From: Limnohabitans sp.
GTDB lineage: Bacteria > Pseudomonadota > Gammaproteobacteria > Burkholderiales > Burkholderiaceae_C
Assembly: GCA_024641725.1 (NCBI GenBank)
Contig: JAHECM010000039.1
Span: forward strand, 1 to 12,184
DNA length: 12,184 nucleotides
Direction of reading: 5' to 3'
Each line of letters opens with the position of its first letter. The first letter of the stretch is position 1. The translations under genes were made by a program, and so were the position numbers. Below are positions 1-7,114 of the stretch, in pieces. The notes below the pieces were generated by a model. That model made no database searches, was not told where the DNA came from, and saw only the letters and a list, made by a program, of their open reading frames with translations.

Positions 1-1
1 G

Positions 2-460
2 CCGACCCATGAGTTGCTGCGCCCCCAAGTGGAAGCGGCCATCGCTCAGTCGGGCATGCAAGGCGCTGTTCATTTGGTCATGGGCCGCTCGCACACCGTG
101 CAAGCTGCGTGCGACGTGGCGCTGGTGGCCAGCGGTACCGCCACCTTGGAAACCGCCCTGCACAAACGACCCATGGTGATTGCCTACCGCATGCAGTGGT
201 TGTCCTGGCGCATTGCCAACGGCAAGCGCTTGCTGCCTTGGGTTGGCCTGCCCAATATTTTGTGCAACAACAGCCTGGTGCCCGAATTTTTACAAGAGCA
301 GGTGCAACCGAAGGCCTTGGCCCAAGCCACGCTGCGGTGGCTCGATGATCCAGCGGGCGTGGCCCGGCTCCAGCAGCGGTTCACCGATTTGCACCTCCAA
401 TTGCGTCAAGACATGCCGACACTGGCAACCCATGCGATCCAAAAAGTCCTTGCCGCTTGA
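2..460 (+). CDS. lpxB: Lipid-A-disaccharide synthase LpxB, C-terminal part (5' end outside window)
   Basis: This is the last 152 residues of a glycosyltransferase family 19 enzyme. LpxB condenses UDP-2,3-diacylglucosamine with lipid X to make the lipid A disaccharide at the inner face of the inner membrane. The reading frame is open from base 2, so the gene begins upstream of the window. The best signature is the nucleotide-sugar-binding stretch ASGTATLETAL near bases 134-166, followed by PMVIAYRM and GLPNILCNN, all typical of the LpxB C-terminal domain. The stop is TGA at 458-460. The end of the gene overlaps the start chosen for rnhB by 29 bases, which suggests co-transcription. The lpxB-rnhB order is common in proteobacteria. 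Nothing looks damaged in the visible part. Confidence 0.93.
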   Translation, partial: PTHELLRPQVEAAIAQSGMQGAVHLVMGRSHTVQAACDVALVASGTATLETALHKRPMVIAYRMQWLSWRIANGKRLLPWVGLPNILCNNSLVPEFLQEQVQPKALAQATLRWLDDPAGVARLQQRFTDLHLQLRQDMPTLATHAIQKVLAA

Positions 461-1073
461 GGGGCTCAAACCATCAAGACAACTGCAAAAAAGTTTGCAG
501 TGGGATGGGGTCGGTTTGGTCGCCGGGGTGGACGAGGCCGGGCGCGGCCCTCTGGCGGGGCCGGTGGTCGCTGCCGCCGTCATTTTGGACGAGCTGCAAC
601 CCATTGCCGGTTTGAACGACTCCAAAAAACTCACGGCCCGTCGGCGCGAAAAGCTGTTTGACGAGATCCGTGCAAGGGCGCTGTGTTTCTCGATCGCTGA
701 AGCCACCCTCCAAGAGATCGACGACCTCAACATCTTGCAAGCAACGCTGCTGGCCATGAAGCGTGCCGTCGAAGGACTGCGGCTCAAACCCGCCAAGGTG
801 CTGGTGGACGGCAACCGCCTGCCCGTGCTGGATGTGGTGGCCGAAGCCATCGTGCAAGGCGACGCGCTGGTGCCCGCCATTTCTGCGGCATCCATTTTGG
901 CCAAAGTCCACCGCGACCGCTTGTGCGATGAATGGCATCAGCGCTTGCCGGCGTATGGGTTTGACCAGCACAAGGGCTATGGCACCGCCCAACACTTGAT
1001 GGCTCTGCAGGCCCACGGGCCCTCTGAATGGCACCGGATGAGCTTTGCCCCCGTGGCCCGGAGCGTGCGATGA
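432..1073 (+). CDS. rnhB: Ribonuclease HII
   Basis: RNase HII cleaves the RNA strand of RNA/DNA hybrids and cuts at single ribonucleotides in DNA. With the ATG at 432 the protein has 213 residues, close to the family's usual 200-220. The four acidic catalytic residues are visible: D34 and E35 in GVDEAGRGPLAGP, D126 in LVDGN, and D144 in QGDALVP. The conserved SAASILAKVHRD block follows. The first 25 residues are basic and precede the conserved core. They lie partly inside lpxB and have no convincing Shine-Dalgarno sequence, so a later non-ATG start such as the TTG at 495 cannot be excluded. The stop TGA at 1071 overlaps the ATG of the next gene at 1070 (ATGA), which points to translational coupling. 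Confidence 0.93.
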   Translation: MRSKKSLPLEGLKPSRQLQKSLQWDGVGLVAGVDEAGRGPLAGPVVAAAVILDELQPIAGLNDSKKLTARRREKLFDEIRARALCFSIAEATLQEIDDLNILQATLLAMKRAVEGLRLKPAKVLVDGNRLPVLDVVAEAIVQGDALVPAISAASILAKVHRDRLCDEWHQRLPAYGFDQHKGYGTAQHLMALQAHGPSEWHRMSFAPVARSVR

Positions 1074-1843
1074 ACCTCATCACATCCCGCGACAACCCTT
1101 TGCTCAAGGCCATCCGCCGCTTGGCTCAAGACCCCTCTGCGTACCGCAAACAGGGCCAGTTTTGGCTGGAGGGCGATCACCTGTGCCGGGCGGCACTGGT
1201 GCGAGGTCTTCAGCCCACACATGTCCTGATGGCCGAGTCATTTTGGGCCGAGCAGGGTGGCGATTGGACGCAGGCCGGCGCACAAATGTGTGTGGTGCCC
1301 GATGCCTTGTTTGCCACCCTCAGCGCGCTGGAGTCGCCGGCCCGCATGGGCTTTGTGGTGGCCAGTGCCGCGCAAGCTGCCGTGATGCCAGATGCACCCA
1401 CGGTGGTGCTGGACCGCTTGCAGGACGCGGGCAATGTGGGGGCCATCTTGCGATGCGCCTCCGCCTTTGGCTACCGCCAAGTGCTGGCTCTGCAAGGCAC
1501 GGCTGCGCTGTGGTCGCACAAAGTTTTGCGTGCCGGTATGGGCGCGCATTTTGGCTTGCACTTGGTCGAGAACCTGTCTGAAACCGACTTGGATCAGCTC
1601 AAAATACCGCTGCTGGTGACGTGCGTACACGAAGGGCCTTACTTGCACGAGCTGCTGTCGCGTCGTGAGTTGCCCAACCGTTGCGCCTGGGTCATGGGCC
1701 ACGAAGGGCAGGGTGTGCGCGAGAGTTTGATGCACAAAGCCACCCTCAAAGTCCGGATTGCCCAGCCTGGGGGCGAAGAATCTTTGAATGTGGCCACAGC
1801 CGCCGCGATTTGCCTGCACGCCAGTGCCACGGCCGGACTCTGA
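1070..1843 (+). CDS. TrmH/SpoU-family RNA 2'-O-methyltransferase
   Basis: This 257-residue protein transfers a methyl group from S-adenosylmethionine to a ribose 2'-OH of rRNA or tRNA. It shows the three SpoU motifs of the trefoil-knotted SPOUT fold. Motif 1 is DAGNVGAILRCASAFG, with the expected Asn and Arg. Motif 2 is WVMGHEGQGV. Motif 3 is the C-terminal EESLNVATAAAICL. The N-terminal 90 or so residues look like the SpoU substrate-binding domain. The start was chosen for a GGAG at 1060-1063, six bases ahead of the ATG, and for the 4-base overlap with rnhB. It could be RlmB or another TrmH-type enzyme. The sequence does not show which nucleotide is modified, so no symbol is given. Confidence 0.88.
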   Translation: MNLITSRDNPLLKAIRRLAQDPSAYRKQGQFWLEGDHLCRAALVRGLQPTHVLMAESFWAEQGGDWTQAGAQMCVVPDALFATLSALESPARMGFVVASAAQAAVMPDAPTVVLDRLQDAGNVGAILRCASAFGYRQVLALQGTAALWSHKVLRAGMGAHFGLHLVENLSETDLDQLKIPLLVTCVHEGPYLHELLSRRELPNRCAWVMGHEGQGVRESLMHKATLKVRIAQPGGEESLNVATAAAICLHASATAGL

Positions 1844-1857
1844 ATCGGGCCTTTTTT
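1831..1857 (+). terminator. Probable intrinsic terminator after the methyltransferase gene
   Basis: An imperfect hairpin (GGCC at 1831-1834 with GGCC at 1848-1851, plus inner pairs interrupted by two mismatches) spans the stop codon of the upstream gene. It is followed directly by six T at 1852-1857. The stem is weak, but its position and T tract fit termination of the lpxB-rnhB-TrmH transcript before the carA promoter. Confidence 0.45.
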
Positions 1858-1870
1858 GCAGTTGATTGTT

Positions 1871-1895
1871 CGGGTTTGCCCGTGTTCTGGACGGG
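1871..1895. repeat. Nested inverted repeats just upstream of the carA -10 box
   Basis: Three alternating GC blocks are visible: CGGG at 1871-1874, CCCGT at 1879-1883 and ACGGG at 1891-1895. The middle block can pair with either flank. The second pairing is a perfect 5-base arm repeat around a 7-base centre, and it covers the place where a -35 element would lie for the TATAAT at 1905. It may be an operator. No known repressor consensus is recognised, and the arms are short enough to be chance. Confidence 0.3.
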
Positions 1896-1904
1896 CTGTA
1901 AGGC

Positions 1905-1910
1905 TATAAT
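1905..1910 (+). promoter_or_regulatory. Predicted carAB promoter, -10 box
   Basis: A perfect sigma-70 -10 hexamer, TATAAT, lies 127 bases before the carA start. At a 16-18 base spacing there is no good -35 hexamer (TGTTCT or GTGTTC at best). The promoter may therefore depend on an activator or on the upstream inverted repeat. Transcription should begin near 1916-1918, in GCTTTCCC. Confidence 0.6.
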
Positions 1911-1915
1911 AAGAG

Positions 1916-2036
1916 GCTTTCCCGCATCAACCCAGTACGTCCCAGTCCATCCAGACCCTTTTCCTCACAAAAGCAGCAAAACAGAGCTTGGCTCTGGTGC
2001 GCGCTGAGGCGTACCCGAACTATTCCGGAGAACCCA
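1916..2036 (+). promoter_or_regulatory. carA 5' leader: C-rich stretch with periodic repeats, then two stem-loops
   Basis: The predicted untranslated leader has two parts. Bases 1917-1980 are strongly C-rich and G-poor (about 26 C against 7 G by hand count). They carry CCCAGT at 1931 and again at 1941, with CCAG at 1951, a 10-base period. Two adjacent hairpins follow: CAGAGC/GCTCTG at 1982-1987 and 1991-1996 with a TTG loop, and GGTGCGC/GCGTACC at 1996-2002 and 2009-2015 (one G-U pair, 6-base loop). The hairpins share base 1996. They end 11 bases before the ribosome-binding site. No poly-T tract follows, so this is not an intrinsic attenuator. No leader peptide stands out. Confidence 0.45.
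2027..2032 (+). promoter_or_regulatory. Shine-Dalgarno of carA, supporting the GTG start
   Basis: GGAGAA ends four bases before the GTG at 2037, with its GGAG core six bases away. No ATG in frame lies nearby, and conserved CarA sequence begins straight after the GTG. This decides the start codon. Confidence 0.75.
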
Positions 2037-3212
2037 GTGCTTTTGTCTCTTCAGGGAAAATTCCCGTCCGCCATCTTGGCGCTTGCAGACGGCACGGTCT
2101 TTATCGGCAATTCCATTGGGGCCCCCGGCTCCACGGTCGGCGAAGTGGTGTTCAACACCTCCATCGTCGGCTATCAGGAAATCCTCACTGACCCCAGCTA
2201 CTGCCAGCAAATCGTTACCCTGACGTATCCGCACATTGGCAACTATGGTGTCAACCCTGAGGACGTCGAAGCCGACAAAGTCCACGCCGCTGGCTTGATC
2301 ATCAAAGACCTGCCGCTGGTGGCGTCCAACTTCCGATCCACGCAATCGCTGTCCGACTACCTGCAAGCCAGCGGGACCGTGTCGATTGCCAACATCGACA
2401 CCCGCCAGCTGACCCGCTTGCTGCGCACCCAAGGCGCTCAAAACGGCGCCATCGTGGCACTGGCGCAGGGGGAGCCGGTCACGCAAGCCCTGATCGATCA
2501 AGCGATTGCTGCCGCCCAAGGCGCACCGTCCATGGCCGGTTTGGATTTGGCCCAAAAAGTCACTGTGCCCCAAGGTTATGACTGGACGCAAACCGAATGG
2601 AAACTGGGCGCGGGCTACGGCAGCCAAACCGCGCCCCAATTCCATGTGGTCGCTTATGATTTTGGCGTCAAGAAAAACATCCTGCGCATGCTCGCCGAGC
2701 GTGGTTGTAAGGTCACTGTGGTGCCCGCCAAGACGCCTGCGGCCGACGTGCTCAAGCACCAGCCTGACGGCATCTTTTTGTCCAACGGCCCTGGCGACCC
2801 GCAGCCTTGCGACTACGCGATTGCCGCAGCCGCTGAATTGATCGAGACCGGCATCCCCACTTTCGGCATTTGCCTGGGGCATCAAATCATGGCGTTGGCT
2901 TCTGGTGCTAAGACCTTCAAGATGAAGTTCGGTCACCACGGTGCCAACCACCCGGTCAAGGACCTGGACAGCGGCCGGGTGTCGATCACCAGTCAGAACC
3001 ACGGTTTTGCTGTGGACGAAAAGTCGCTGCCTGCCAACTTGCGCGCCACGCACGTGTCGCTGTTTGACGGCACGCTGCAGGGCCTGACCCGCACCGACAA
3101 GCCCGCGTTTTGCTTTCAGGGCCACCCCGAAGCCTCGCCCGGCCCCCACGACATTGCGTACCTGTTTGACCGCTTCACGGCATTGATGGCCACGGCCCAG
3201 GAGAACAAATAA
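2037..3212 (+). CDS. carA: Carbamoyl phosphate synthetase small (glutaminase) subunit
   Basis: CarA releases ammonia from glutamine and passes it to CarB for carbamoyl phosphate, the precursor of pyrimidines and arginine. The protein has 391 residues, slightly longer than the E. coli subunit (about 382), and starts with GTG. The N-terminal domain carries the family stretch DGTVFIG and EVVFNTSIVGYQEILTDPSY. The C-terminal class I glutamine amidotransferase domain shows the nucleophile C279 in GICLGHQ, and the other triad members H363 and E365 in GHPEASPGPHD. SNGPGDP near residue 250 is the expected oxyanion-region motif. The gene is followed by carB with a one-base overlap (TAATG at 3210-3214), so the two subunits are made from one message. 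No ARG-box-like operator is evident upstream. Confidence 0.97.
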   Translation: MLLSLQGKFPSAILALADGTVFIGNSIGAPGSTVGEVVFNTSIVGYQEILTDPSYCQQIVTLTYPHIGNYGVNPEDVEADKVHAAGLIIKDLPLVASNFRSTQSLSDYLQASGTVSIANIDTRQLTRLLRTQGAQNGAIVALAQGEPVTQALIDQAIAAAQGAPSMAGLDLAQKVTVPQGYDWTQTEWKLGAGYGSQTAPQFHVVAYDFGVKKNILRMLAERGCKVTVVPAKTPAADVLKHQPDGIFLSNGPGDPQPCDYAIAAAAELIETGIPTFGICLGHQIMALASGAKTFKMKFGHHGANHPVKDLDSGRVSITSQNHGFAVDEKSLPANLRATHVSLFDGTLQGLTRTDKPAFCFQGHPEASPGPHDIAYLFDRFTALMATAQENK

Positions 3213-6200
3213 TGCCAAAGCGCACCGACCTCAAAAGCATCCTCATCATCGGCGCTGGCCCCATCATCATTGGCCAAGCCTGCGAGTTCGACTATTCGGG
3301 TGTGCAAGCCTGCAAGGCCTTGCGCGAAGAGGGTTACAAAGTCATTCTGATCAACAGCAACCCTGCCACGATCATGACGGACCCTGCTACCGCAGACGTC
3401 ACCTACATCGAGCCCATCACTTGGCAAACGGTCGAGAAGATCATTGCCAAAGAGCGCCCCGACGCCATCTTGCCCACCATGGGCGGACAGACTGCGCTCA
3501 ATTGCGCGCTGGACCTGTGGCACAACGGCGTGCTCGACAAGTACAAAGTTGAGCTGATCGGTGCCACACCCGAAGCCATCGACAAGGCCGAAGACCGCTT
3601 GAAGTTCAAAGACGCCATGACCAAAATTGGTCTGGGTTCGGCGCGCTCAGGCATTGCCCACAGCATGGACGAAGCCTGGGGCGTGCAAAAGCAAATGGGC
3701 TTCCCAACGGTGATCCGCCCCAGCTTCACGCTGGGCGGCACGGGTGGCGGCATCGCTTACAACCCCGAAGAATTTGAAACCATCTGCAAGCGCGGCCTGG
3801 AAGCCTCGCCCACCAACGAGCTCTTGATTGAAGAATCCCTGCTCGGCTGGAAAGAATACGAGATGGAAGTGGTGCGCGACAAAGCGGACAACTGCATCAT
3901 CATCTGCTCGATCGAAAATCTGGACCCCATGGGTGTGCACACCGGTGACTCGATCACCGTGGCGCCCGCTCAGACGCTGACCGACAAGGAATACCAGATC
4001 ATGCGCAACGCCTCTTTGGCGGTGCTCCGTGAGATCGGCGTGGACACGGGCGGCTCCAACGTCCAGTTTTCGATCAATCCCCAAGACGGCCGCATGGTCG
4101 TGATCGAGATGAACCCGCGTGTCTCGCGTTCTTCGGCGCTGGCCTCCAAAGCCACGGGCTTCCCGATCGCCAAAGTCGCCGCCAAGCTGGCGGTGGGCTA
4201 CACGCTCGACGAGCTGCGCAACGAAATCACCGGTGGCGCGACGCCGGCCTCGTTTGAGCCCTCGATCGACTATGTGGTCACCAAAATCCCACGTTTCGCG
4301 TTCGAAAAATTCCCTGCAGCCGACAGCCGCTTAACCACCCAAATGAAATCGGTGGGCGAGGTGATGGCGATGGGTCGCACTTTCCAAGAGTCCTTCCAAA
4401 AAGCCCTTCGGGGATTGGAAGTGGGCGTGGACGGGATGAACGAAAAAACCCAAGACCGCGAAGTGCTTGAAAAAGAGTTGGGCGAGCCCGGCCCCGAGCG
4501 CATCTGGTACGTGGGTGACGCGTTTGCCATGGGCCTGAGCGTGGACGAGGTGTTTGAGCTCACCAAGATCGACCGCTGGTTCCTGGTGCAGATCGAAGAA
4601 ATCGTCAAGATTGAGCTTGAACTGGAAACCAGCACACTCGACGCCATCACAGCCGACGAATTGCGTTTGCTCAAGAAAAAAGGCTTCTCTGACCGCCGTT
4701 TGGCCAAGTTGCTCAAGTGCCACGAAAACGACGTCCGCGCCCGCCGTGTGGCACTGAACGTGCGCCCTGTGTACAAGCGCGTGGACACCTGTGCAGCCGA
4801 ATTCTCGACCGACACGGCCTACATGTATTCGTGCTACGAAGGCCATGGCGACGGCGAGTGCGAAGCCGAGCCAACCAACAACAAAAAAATCATGGTGCTC
4901 GGCGGCGGTCCTAACCGCATCGGCCAAGGCATCGAGTTTGACTATTGCTGCGTGCACGCCGCGCTCGCCATGCGCGAAGACGGCTATGAAACCATCATGG
5001 TCAACTGCAACCCCGAGACCGTGTCGACCGACTACGACACCTCGGACCGCTTGTACTTTGAGCCATTGACGCTCGAAGACGTACTCGAGATCGTGGACAA
5101 AGAAAAGCCCACCGGCGTGATCGTGCAATACGGTGGCCAGACCCCGTTGAAATTGGCACTCGGCCTGGAAGCTGCTGGCGTGCCCATCATCGGCACCAGC
5201 CCCGACATGATCGACGCGGCTGAAGACCGCGAGCGTTTCCAAAAACTGCTGCAAGAACTGGGCTTGCGCCAGCCGCCCAACGCCACCGCACGCACCGAGC
5301 CCGAGGCTCTGGAAAAAGCGGCTGCTTTGGGCTACCCCTTGGTCGTGCGTCCCAGCTATGTGTTGGGTGGTCGAGCCATGGAAATCGTGCACGAGCAACG
5401 CGACCTCGAGCGCTACATGCGCGAGGCCGTCAAGGTGTCGCACGACTCGCCCGTGTTGCTGGACCGTTTCTTGAACGACGCCATCGAGTGTGACGTGGAT
5501 TGCCTGCGTGATCCTGAAGGCAAGACCTTCATTGGTGGCGTGATGGAACACATCGAACAAGCCGGCGTGCACAGCGGTGACTCGGCTTGCTCATTGCCAC
5601 CGTACTCTTTGTCAGCCGACACCGTGAACGAACTCAAGCGTCAATCGGCGGCCATGGCCGGTGCATTGAACGTGGTGGGCTTGATGAACGTGCAGTTTGC
5701 CATTCAGCATGTGGACGGCAAAGACGTCATCTACGTGCTCGAAGTCAACCCACGCGCTTCACGCACGGTACCTTATGTCTCCAAAGCCACCGGCATTCAG
5801 TTGGCCAAAGTGGCAGCGCGTTGCATGGCGGGCCAAACCTTGGCGTCGCAAGGCATCACCCAAGAGGTGACACCGCCTTACTTCAGCGTGAAGGAAGCGG
5901 TGTTCCCATTCGTCAAGTTCCCGGGTGTCGATACGATTCTCGGCCCAGAGATGAAGTCCACAGGCGAAGTCATGGGGGTTGGCAAGACCTTCGGTGAAGC
6001 CTTTGTGAAGAGCCAGCTGGGTGCAGGCACCAAACTGCCGCGAGCCACCCAAGCCGATGGCACGCCTTCGGGCAAGGTGTTCATTTCGGTCAAGAACAGT
6101 GACAAGGCCCGCGCCATTGAAGTGGCGCGCCAGTTGGTGGCCCAAGGTTTTGCCCTGATCGCCACCAAAGGTACCGCTGCCGCTGTGCAGGCTGCCGGAG

Positions 6201-6472
6201 TGGCCTGCGCCACCGTGAACAAGGTGACCGAGGGCCGCCCACACATCGTGGACATGATCAAAAACAACGAAGTGGTGCTGGTCATCAACACTGTTGAGGA
6301 GCGCCGCAACGCGATCGCTGATTCACGCCACATTCGCACTTCGGCCTTGCTCAACCGCGTGACTACCTTCACCACCATCGCGGGTGCAGAGGCGGCGGTC
6401 GAGGGCATGAAGTACATGGACCATTTGGACGTGATTTCTGTGCAAGAAATGCACGCCCAGTTGCAGGCTTGA
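3212..6472 (+). CDS. carB: Carbamoyl phosphate synthetase large subunit
   Basis: CarB uses two ATP to turn bicarbonate and CarA-derived ammonia into carbamoyl phosphate. The protein has 1086 residues (E. coli about 1073) with the usual duplicated layout. The first ATP-grasp half makes carboxyphosphate (GAGPIIIGQACEFDYSG near residue 15). An oligomerisation region follows, then a second ATP-grasp half from about residue 558 (GGGPNRIGQGIEFDYCC, glycines 564-566). A C-terminal MGS-like allosteric domain starts near residue 954. In that domain, residues matching E. coli UMP/IMP contacts are mostly kept: K965, T985, T988, K1004 and N1026. The position I align with E. coli T1017 is V1028. The linker before the second half is about ten residues longer than in E. 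coli. The AGGAG at 3199-3203 serves the ATG at 3212. Confidence 0.98.
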   Translation: MPKRTDLKSILIIGAGPIIIGQACEFDYSGVQACKALREEGYKVILINSNPATIMTDPATADVTYIEPITWQTVEKIIAKERPDAILPTMGGQTALNCALDLWHNGVLDKYKVELIGATPEAIDKAEDRLKFKDAMTKIGLGSARSGIAHSMDEAWGVQKQMGFPTVIRPSFTLGGTGGGIAYNPEEFETICKRGLEASPTNELLIEESLLGWKEYEMEVVRDKADNCIIICSIENLDPMGVHTGDSITVAPAQTLTDKEYQIMRNASLAVLREIGVDTGGSNVQFSINPQDGRMVVIEMNPRVSRSSALASKATGFPIAKVAAKLAVGYTLDELRNEITGGATPASFEPSIDYVVTKIPRFAFEKFPAADSRLTTQMKSVGEVMAMGRTFQESFQKALRGLEVGVDGMNEKTQDREVLEKELGEPGPERIWYVGDAFAMGLSVDEVFELTKIDRWFLVQIEEIVKIELELETSTLDAITADELRLLKKKGFSDRRLAKLLKCHENDVRARRVALNVRPVYKRVDTCAAEFSTDTAYMYSCYEGHGDGECEAEPTNNKKIMVLGGGPNRIGQGIEFDYCCVHAALAMREDGYETIMVNCNPETVSTDYDTSDRLYFEPLTLEDVLEIVDKEKPTGVIVQYGGQTPLKLALGLEAAGVPIIGTSPDMIDAAEDRERFQKLLQELGLRQPPNATARTEPEALEKAAALGYPLVVRPSYVLGGRAMEIVHEQRDLERYMREAVKVSHDSPVLLDRFLNDAIECDVDCLRDPEGKTFIGGVMEHIEQAGVHSGDSACSLPPYSLSADTVNELKRQSAAMAGALNVVGLMNVQFAIQHVDGKDVIYVLEVNPRASRTVPYVSKATGIQLAKVAARCMAGQTLASQGITQEVTPPYFSVKEAVFPFVKFPGVDTILGPEMKSTGEVMGVGKTFGEAFVKSQLGAGTKLPRATQADGTPSGKVFISVKNSDKARAIEVARQLVAQGFALIATKGTAAAVQAAGVACATVNKVTEGRPHIVDMIKNNEVVLVINTVEERRNAIADSRHIRTSALLNRVTTFTTIAGAEAAVEGMKYMDHLDVISVQEMHAQLQA

Positions 6473-6508
6473 CAACCGCCTGAAGCACATCTATCAAACC
6501 CACAGTCT

Positions 6509-6517
6509 TGGCATAAT
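6509..6517 (+). promoter_or_regulatory. Predicted greA promoter with extended -10
   Basis: TGG-CATAAT at 6509-6517 fits an extended -10 element (TGn followed by a hexamer differing from consensus at one base). No convincing -35 lies 16-18 bases upstream, as expected for extended -10 promoters. The start would fall near 6524-6525. A TTGACA at 6469-6474 is 37 bases away, too far to be its partner. Confidence 0.5.
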
Positions 6518-6529
6518 GCGGGCTGTTTC

Positions 6530-6564
6530 AACCGCCGAGCGACACCACTCGGCGGTTTGTTTTT
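6530..6564 (+). terminator. Strong intrinsic terminator in the carB-greA gap, inside the greA leader
   Basis: A perfect 10-base-pair stem, AACCGCCGAG at 6530-6539 with CTCGGCGGTT at 6548-6557, encloses an 8-base loop. It runs into a T-rich tract (TTTGTTTTT, 6556-6564). The Shine-Dalgarno of greA (GGAG, 6565-6568) begins on the next base. It will stop carAB transcripts. Because the predicted greA promoter lies upstream of it, it should also stop many greA transcripts after about 40 nucleotides. Confidence 0.85.
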
Positions 6565-6576
6565 GGAGACCCACAC

Positions 6577-7053
6577 ATGTCCACCATCCCGATCACCAAG
6601 CGCGGTTCTGAAAAACTCAAAGAGGAGTTGCACCGCCTCAAAACCATTGACCGCCCCTCAGTGATCCAGGCCATTGCCGAAGCGCGTGCCCAGGGTGACC
6701 TGAGTGAAAACGCCGAATACGAAGCCGCCAAAGACCGCCAGGGCTTCATTGAAGGCCGTATTCAAGAGGTTGAAGGCAAGCTGTCTGCGGCTCAAATCAT
6801 CGACCCCACTGCGGTTGATGCTGGCGGCCGTGTGGTGTTTGGTGCCACCGTTGAACTGGAAGACGAAGACTCCGGCGACCAGGTCAAATACCAAATCGTC
6901 GGCGAGGACGAGGCCGATTTGAAATTGGGCTTGATCAACATCAGCAGCCCAATTGCCCGCGCCTTGATTGGCAAGGAAGAGGGCGATGTGGCTGTGGTCA
7001 TGGCCCCGGGGGGCGAACGCCGCTACGAAATCGTGGCCGTGTCCTACGTTTGA
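6577..7053 (+). CDS. greA: Transcription elongation factor GreA
   Basis: GreA enters the secondary channel of RNA polymerase and stimulates cleavage of backtracked transcripts. The 158-residue length matches E. coli exactly. The N-terminal coiled-coil (residues 1 to about 75) has the tip motif GDLSENAEY, with the acidic residues D41 and E44 that coordinate the catalytic metal. The C-terminal FKBP-like domain ends in the expected GERRYEIVAVSY. GGAG at 6565-6568 stands eight bases ahead of the ATG. The gene converges on the minus-strand glycosyltransferase gene 61 bases away. The hairpin there has its T tract only on the other strand, so greA itself shows no plus-strand U-tract terminator. Confidence 0.97.
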   Translation: MSTIPITKRGSEKLKEELHRLKTIDRPSVIQAIAEARAQGDLSENAEYEAAKDRQGFIEGRIQEVEGKLSAAQIIDPTAVDAGGRVVFGATVELEDEDSGDQVKYQIVGEDEADLKLGLINISSPIARALIGKEEGDVAVVMAPGGERRYEIVAVSYV

Positions 7054-7065
7054 CGCAGCAGGATG

Positions 7066-7089
7066 AAAAAAGCTCACCGAAGTGAGCTT
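7066..7089 (-). terminator. Intrinsic terminator of the yhbY-glycosyltransferase transcript (UUCG loop)
   Basis: On the minus strand an 8-base-pair stem AAGCTCAC/GTGAGCTT closes a TTCG loop with a C-G closing pair, the very stable cUUCGg tetraloop. It is followed by a run of T (A at 7066-7071 on the plus strand), part of which pairs in the stem. It begins 25 bases after the glycosyltransferase stop codon. On the plus strand the hairpin lacks a T tract. Confidence 0.82.
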
Positions 7090-7114
7090 GAAGAGGCATC
7101 GTTCGCTGGGCTCG

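Noticed and set aside
1844..2036. An ARG box or PyrR/PurR-type operator before carA
   Set aside because: No TGAAT-n4-ATTCA palindrome or other known operator consensus is visible. Only the unassigned CGGG/CCCG repeats are.
1965..3218. A 417-codon minus-strand open frame over carA
   Set aside because: It is a shadow of carA with no motif, no ribosome-binding site and a composition typical of antisense frames.
4331..5572. A 413-codon minus-strand open frame over carB
   Set aside because: Same reason: it lies fully inside the highly conserved carB and its protein resembles nothing.
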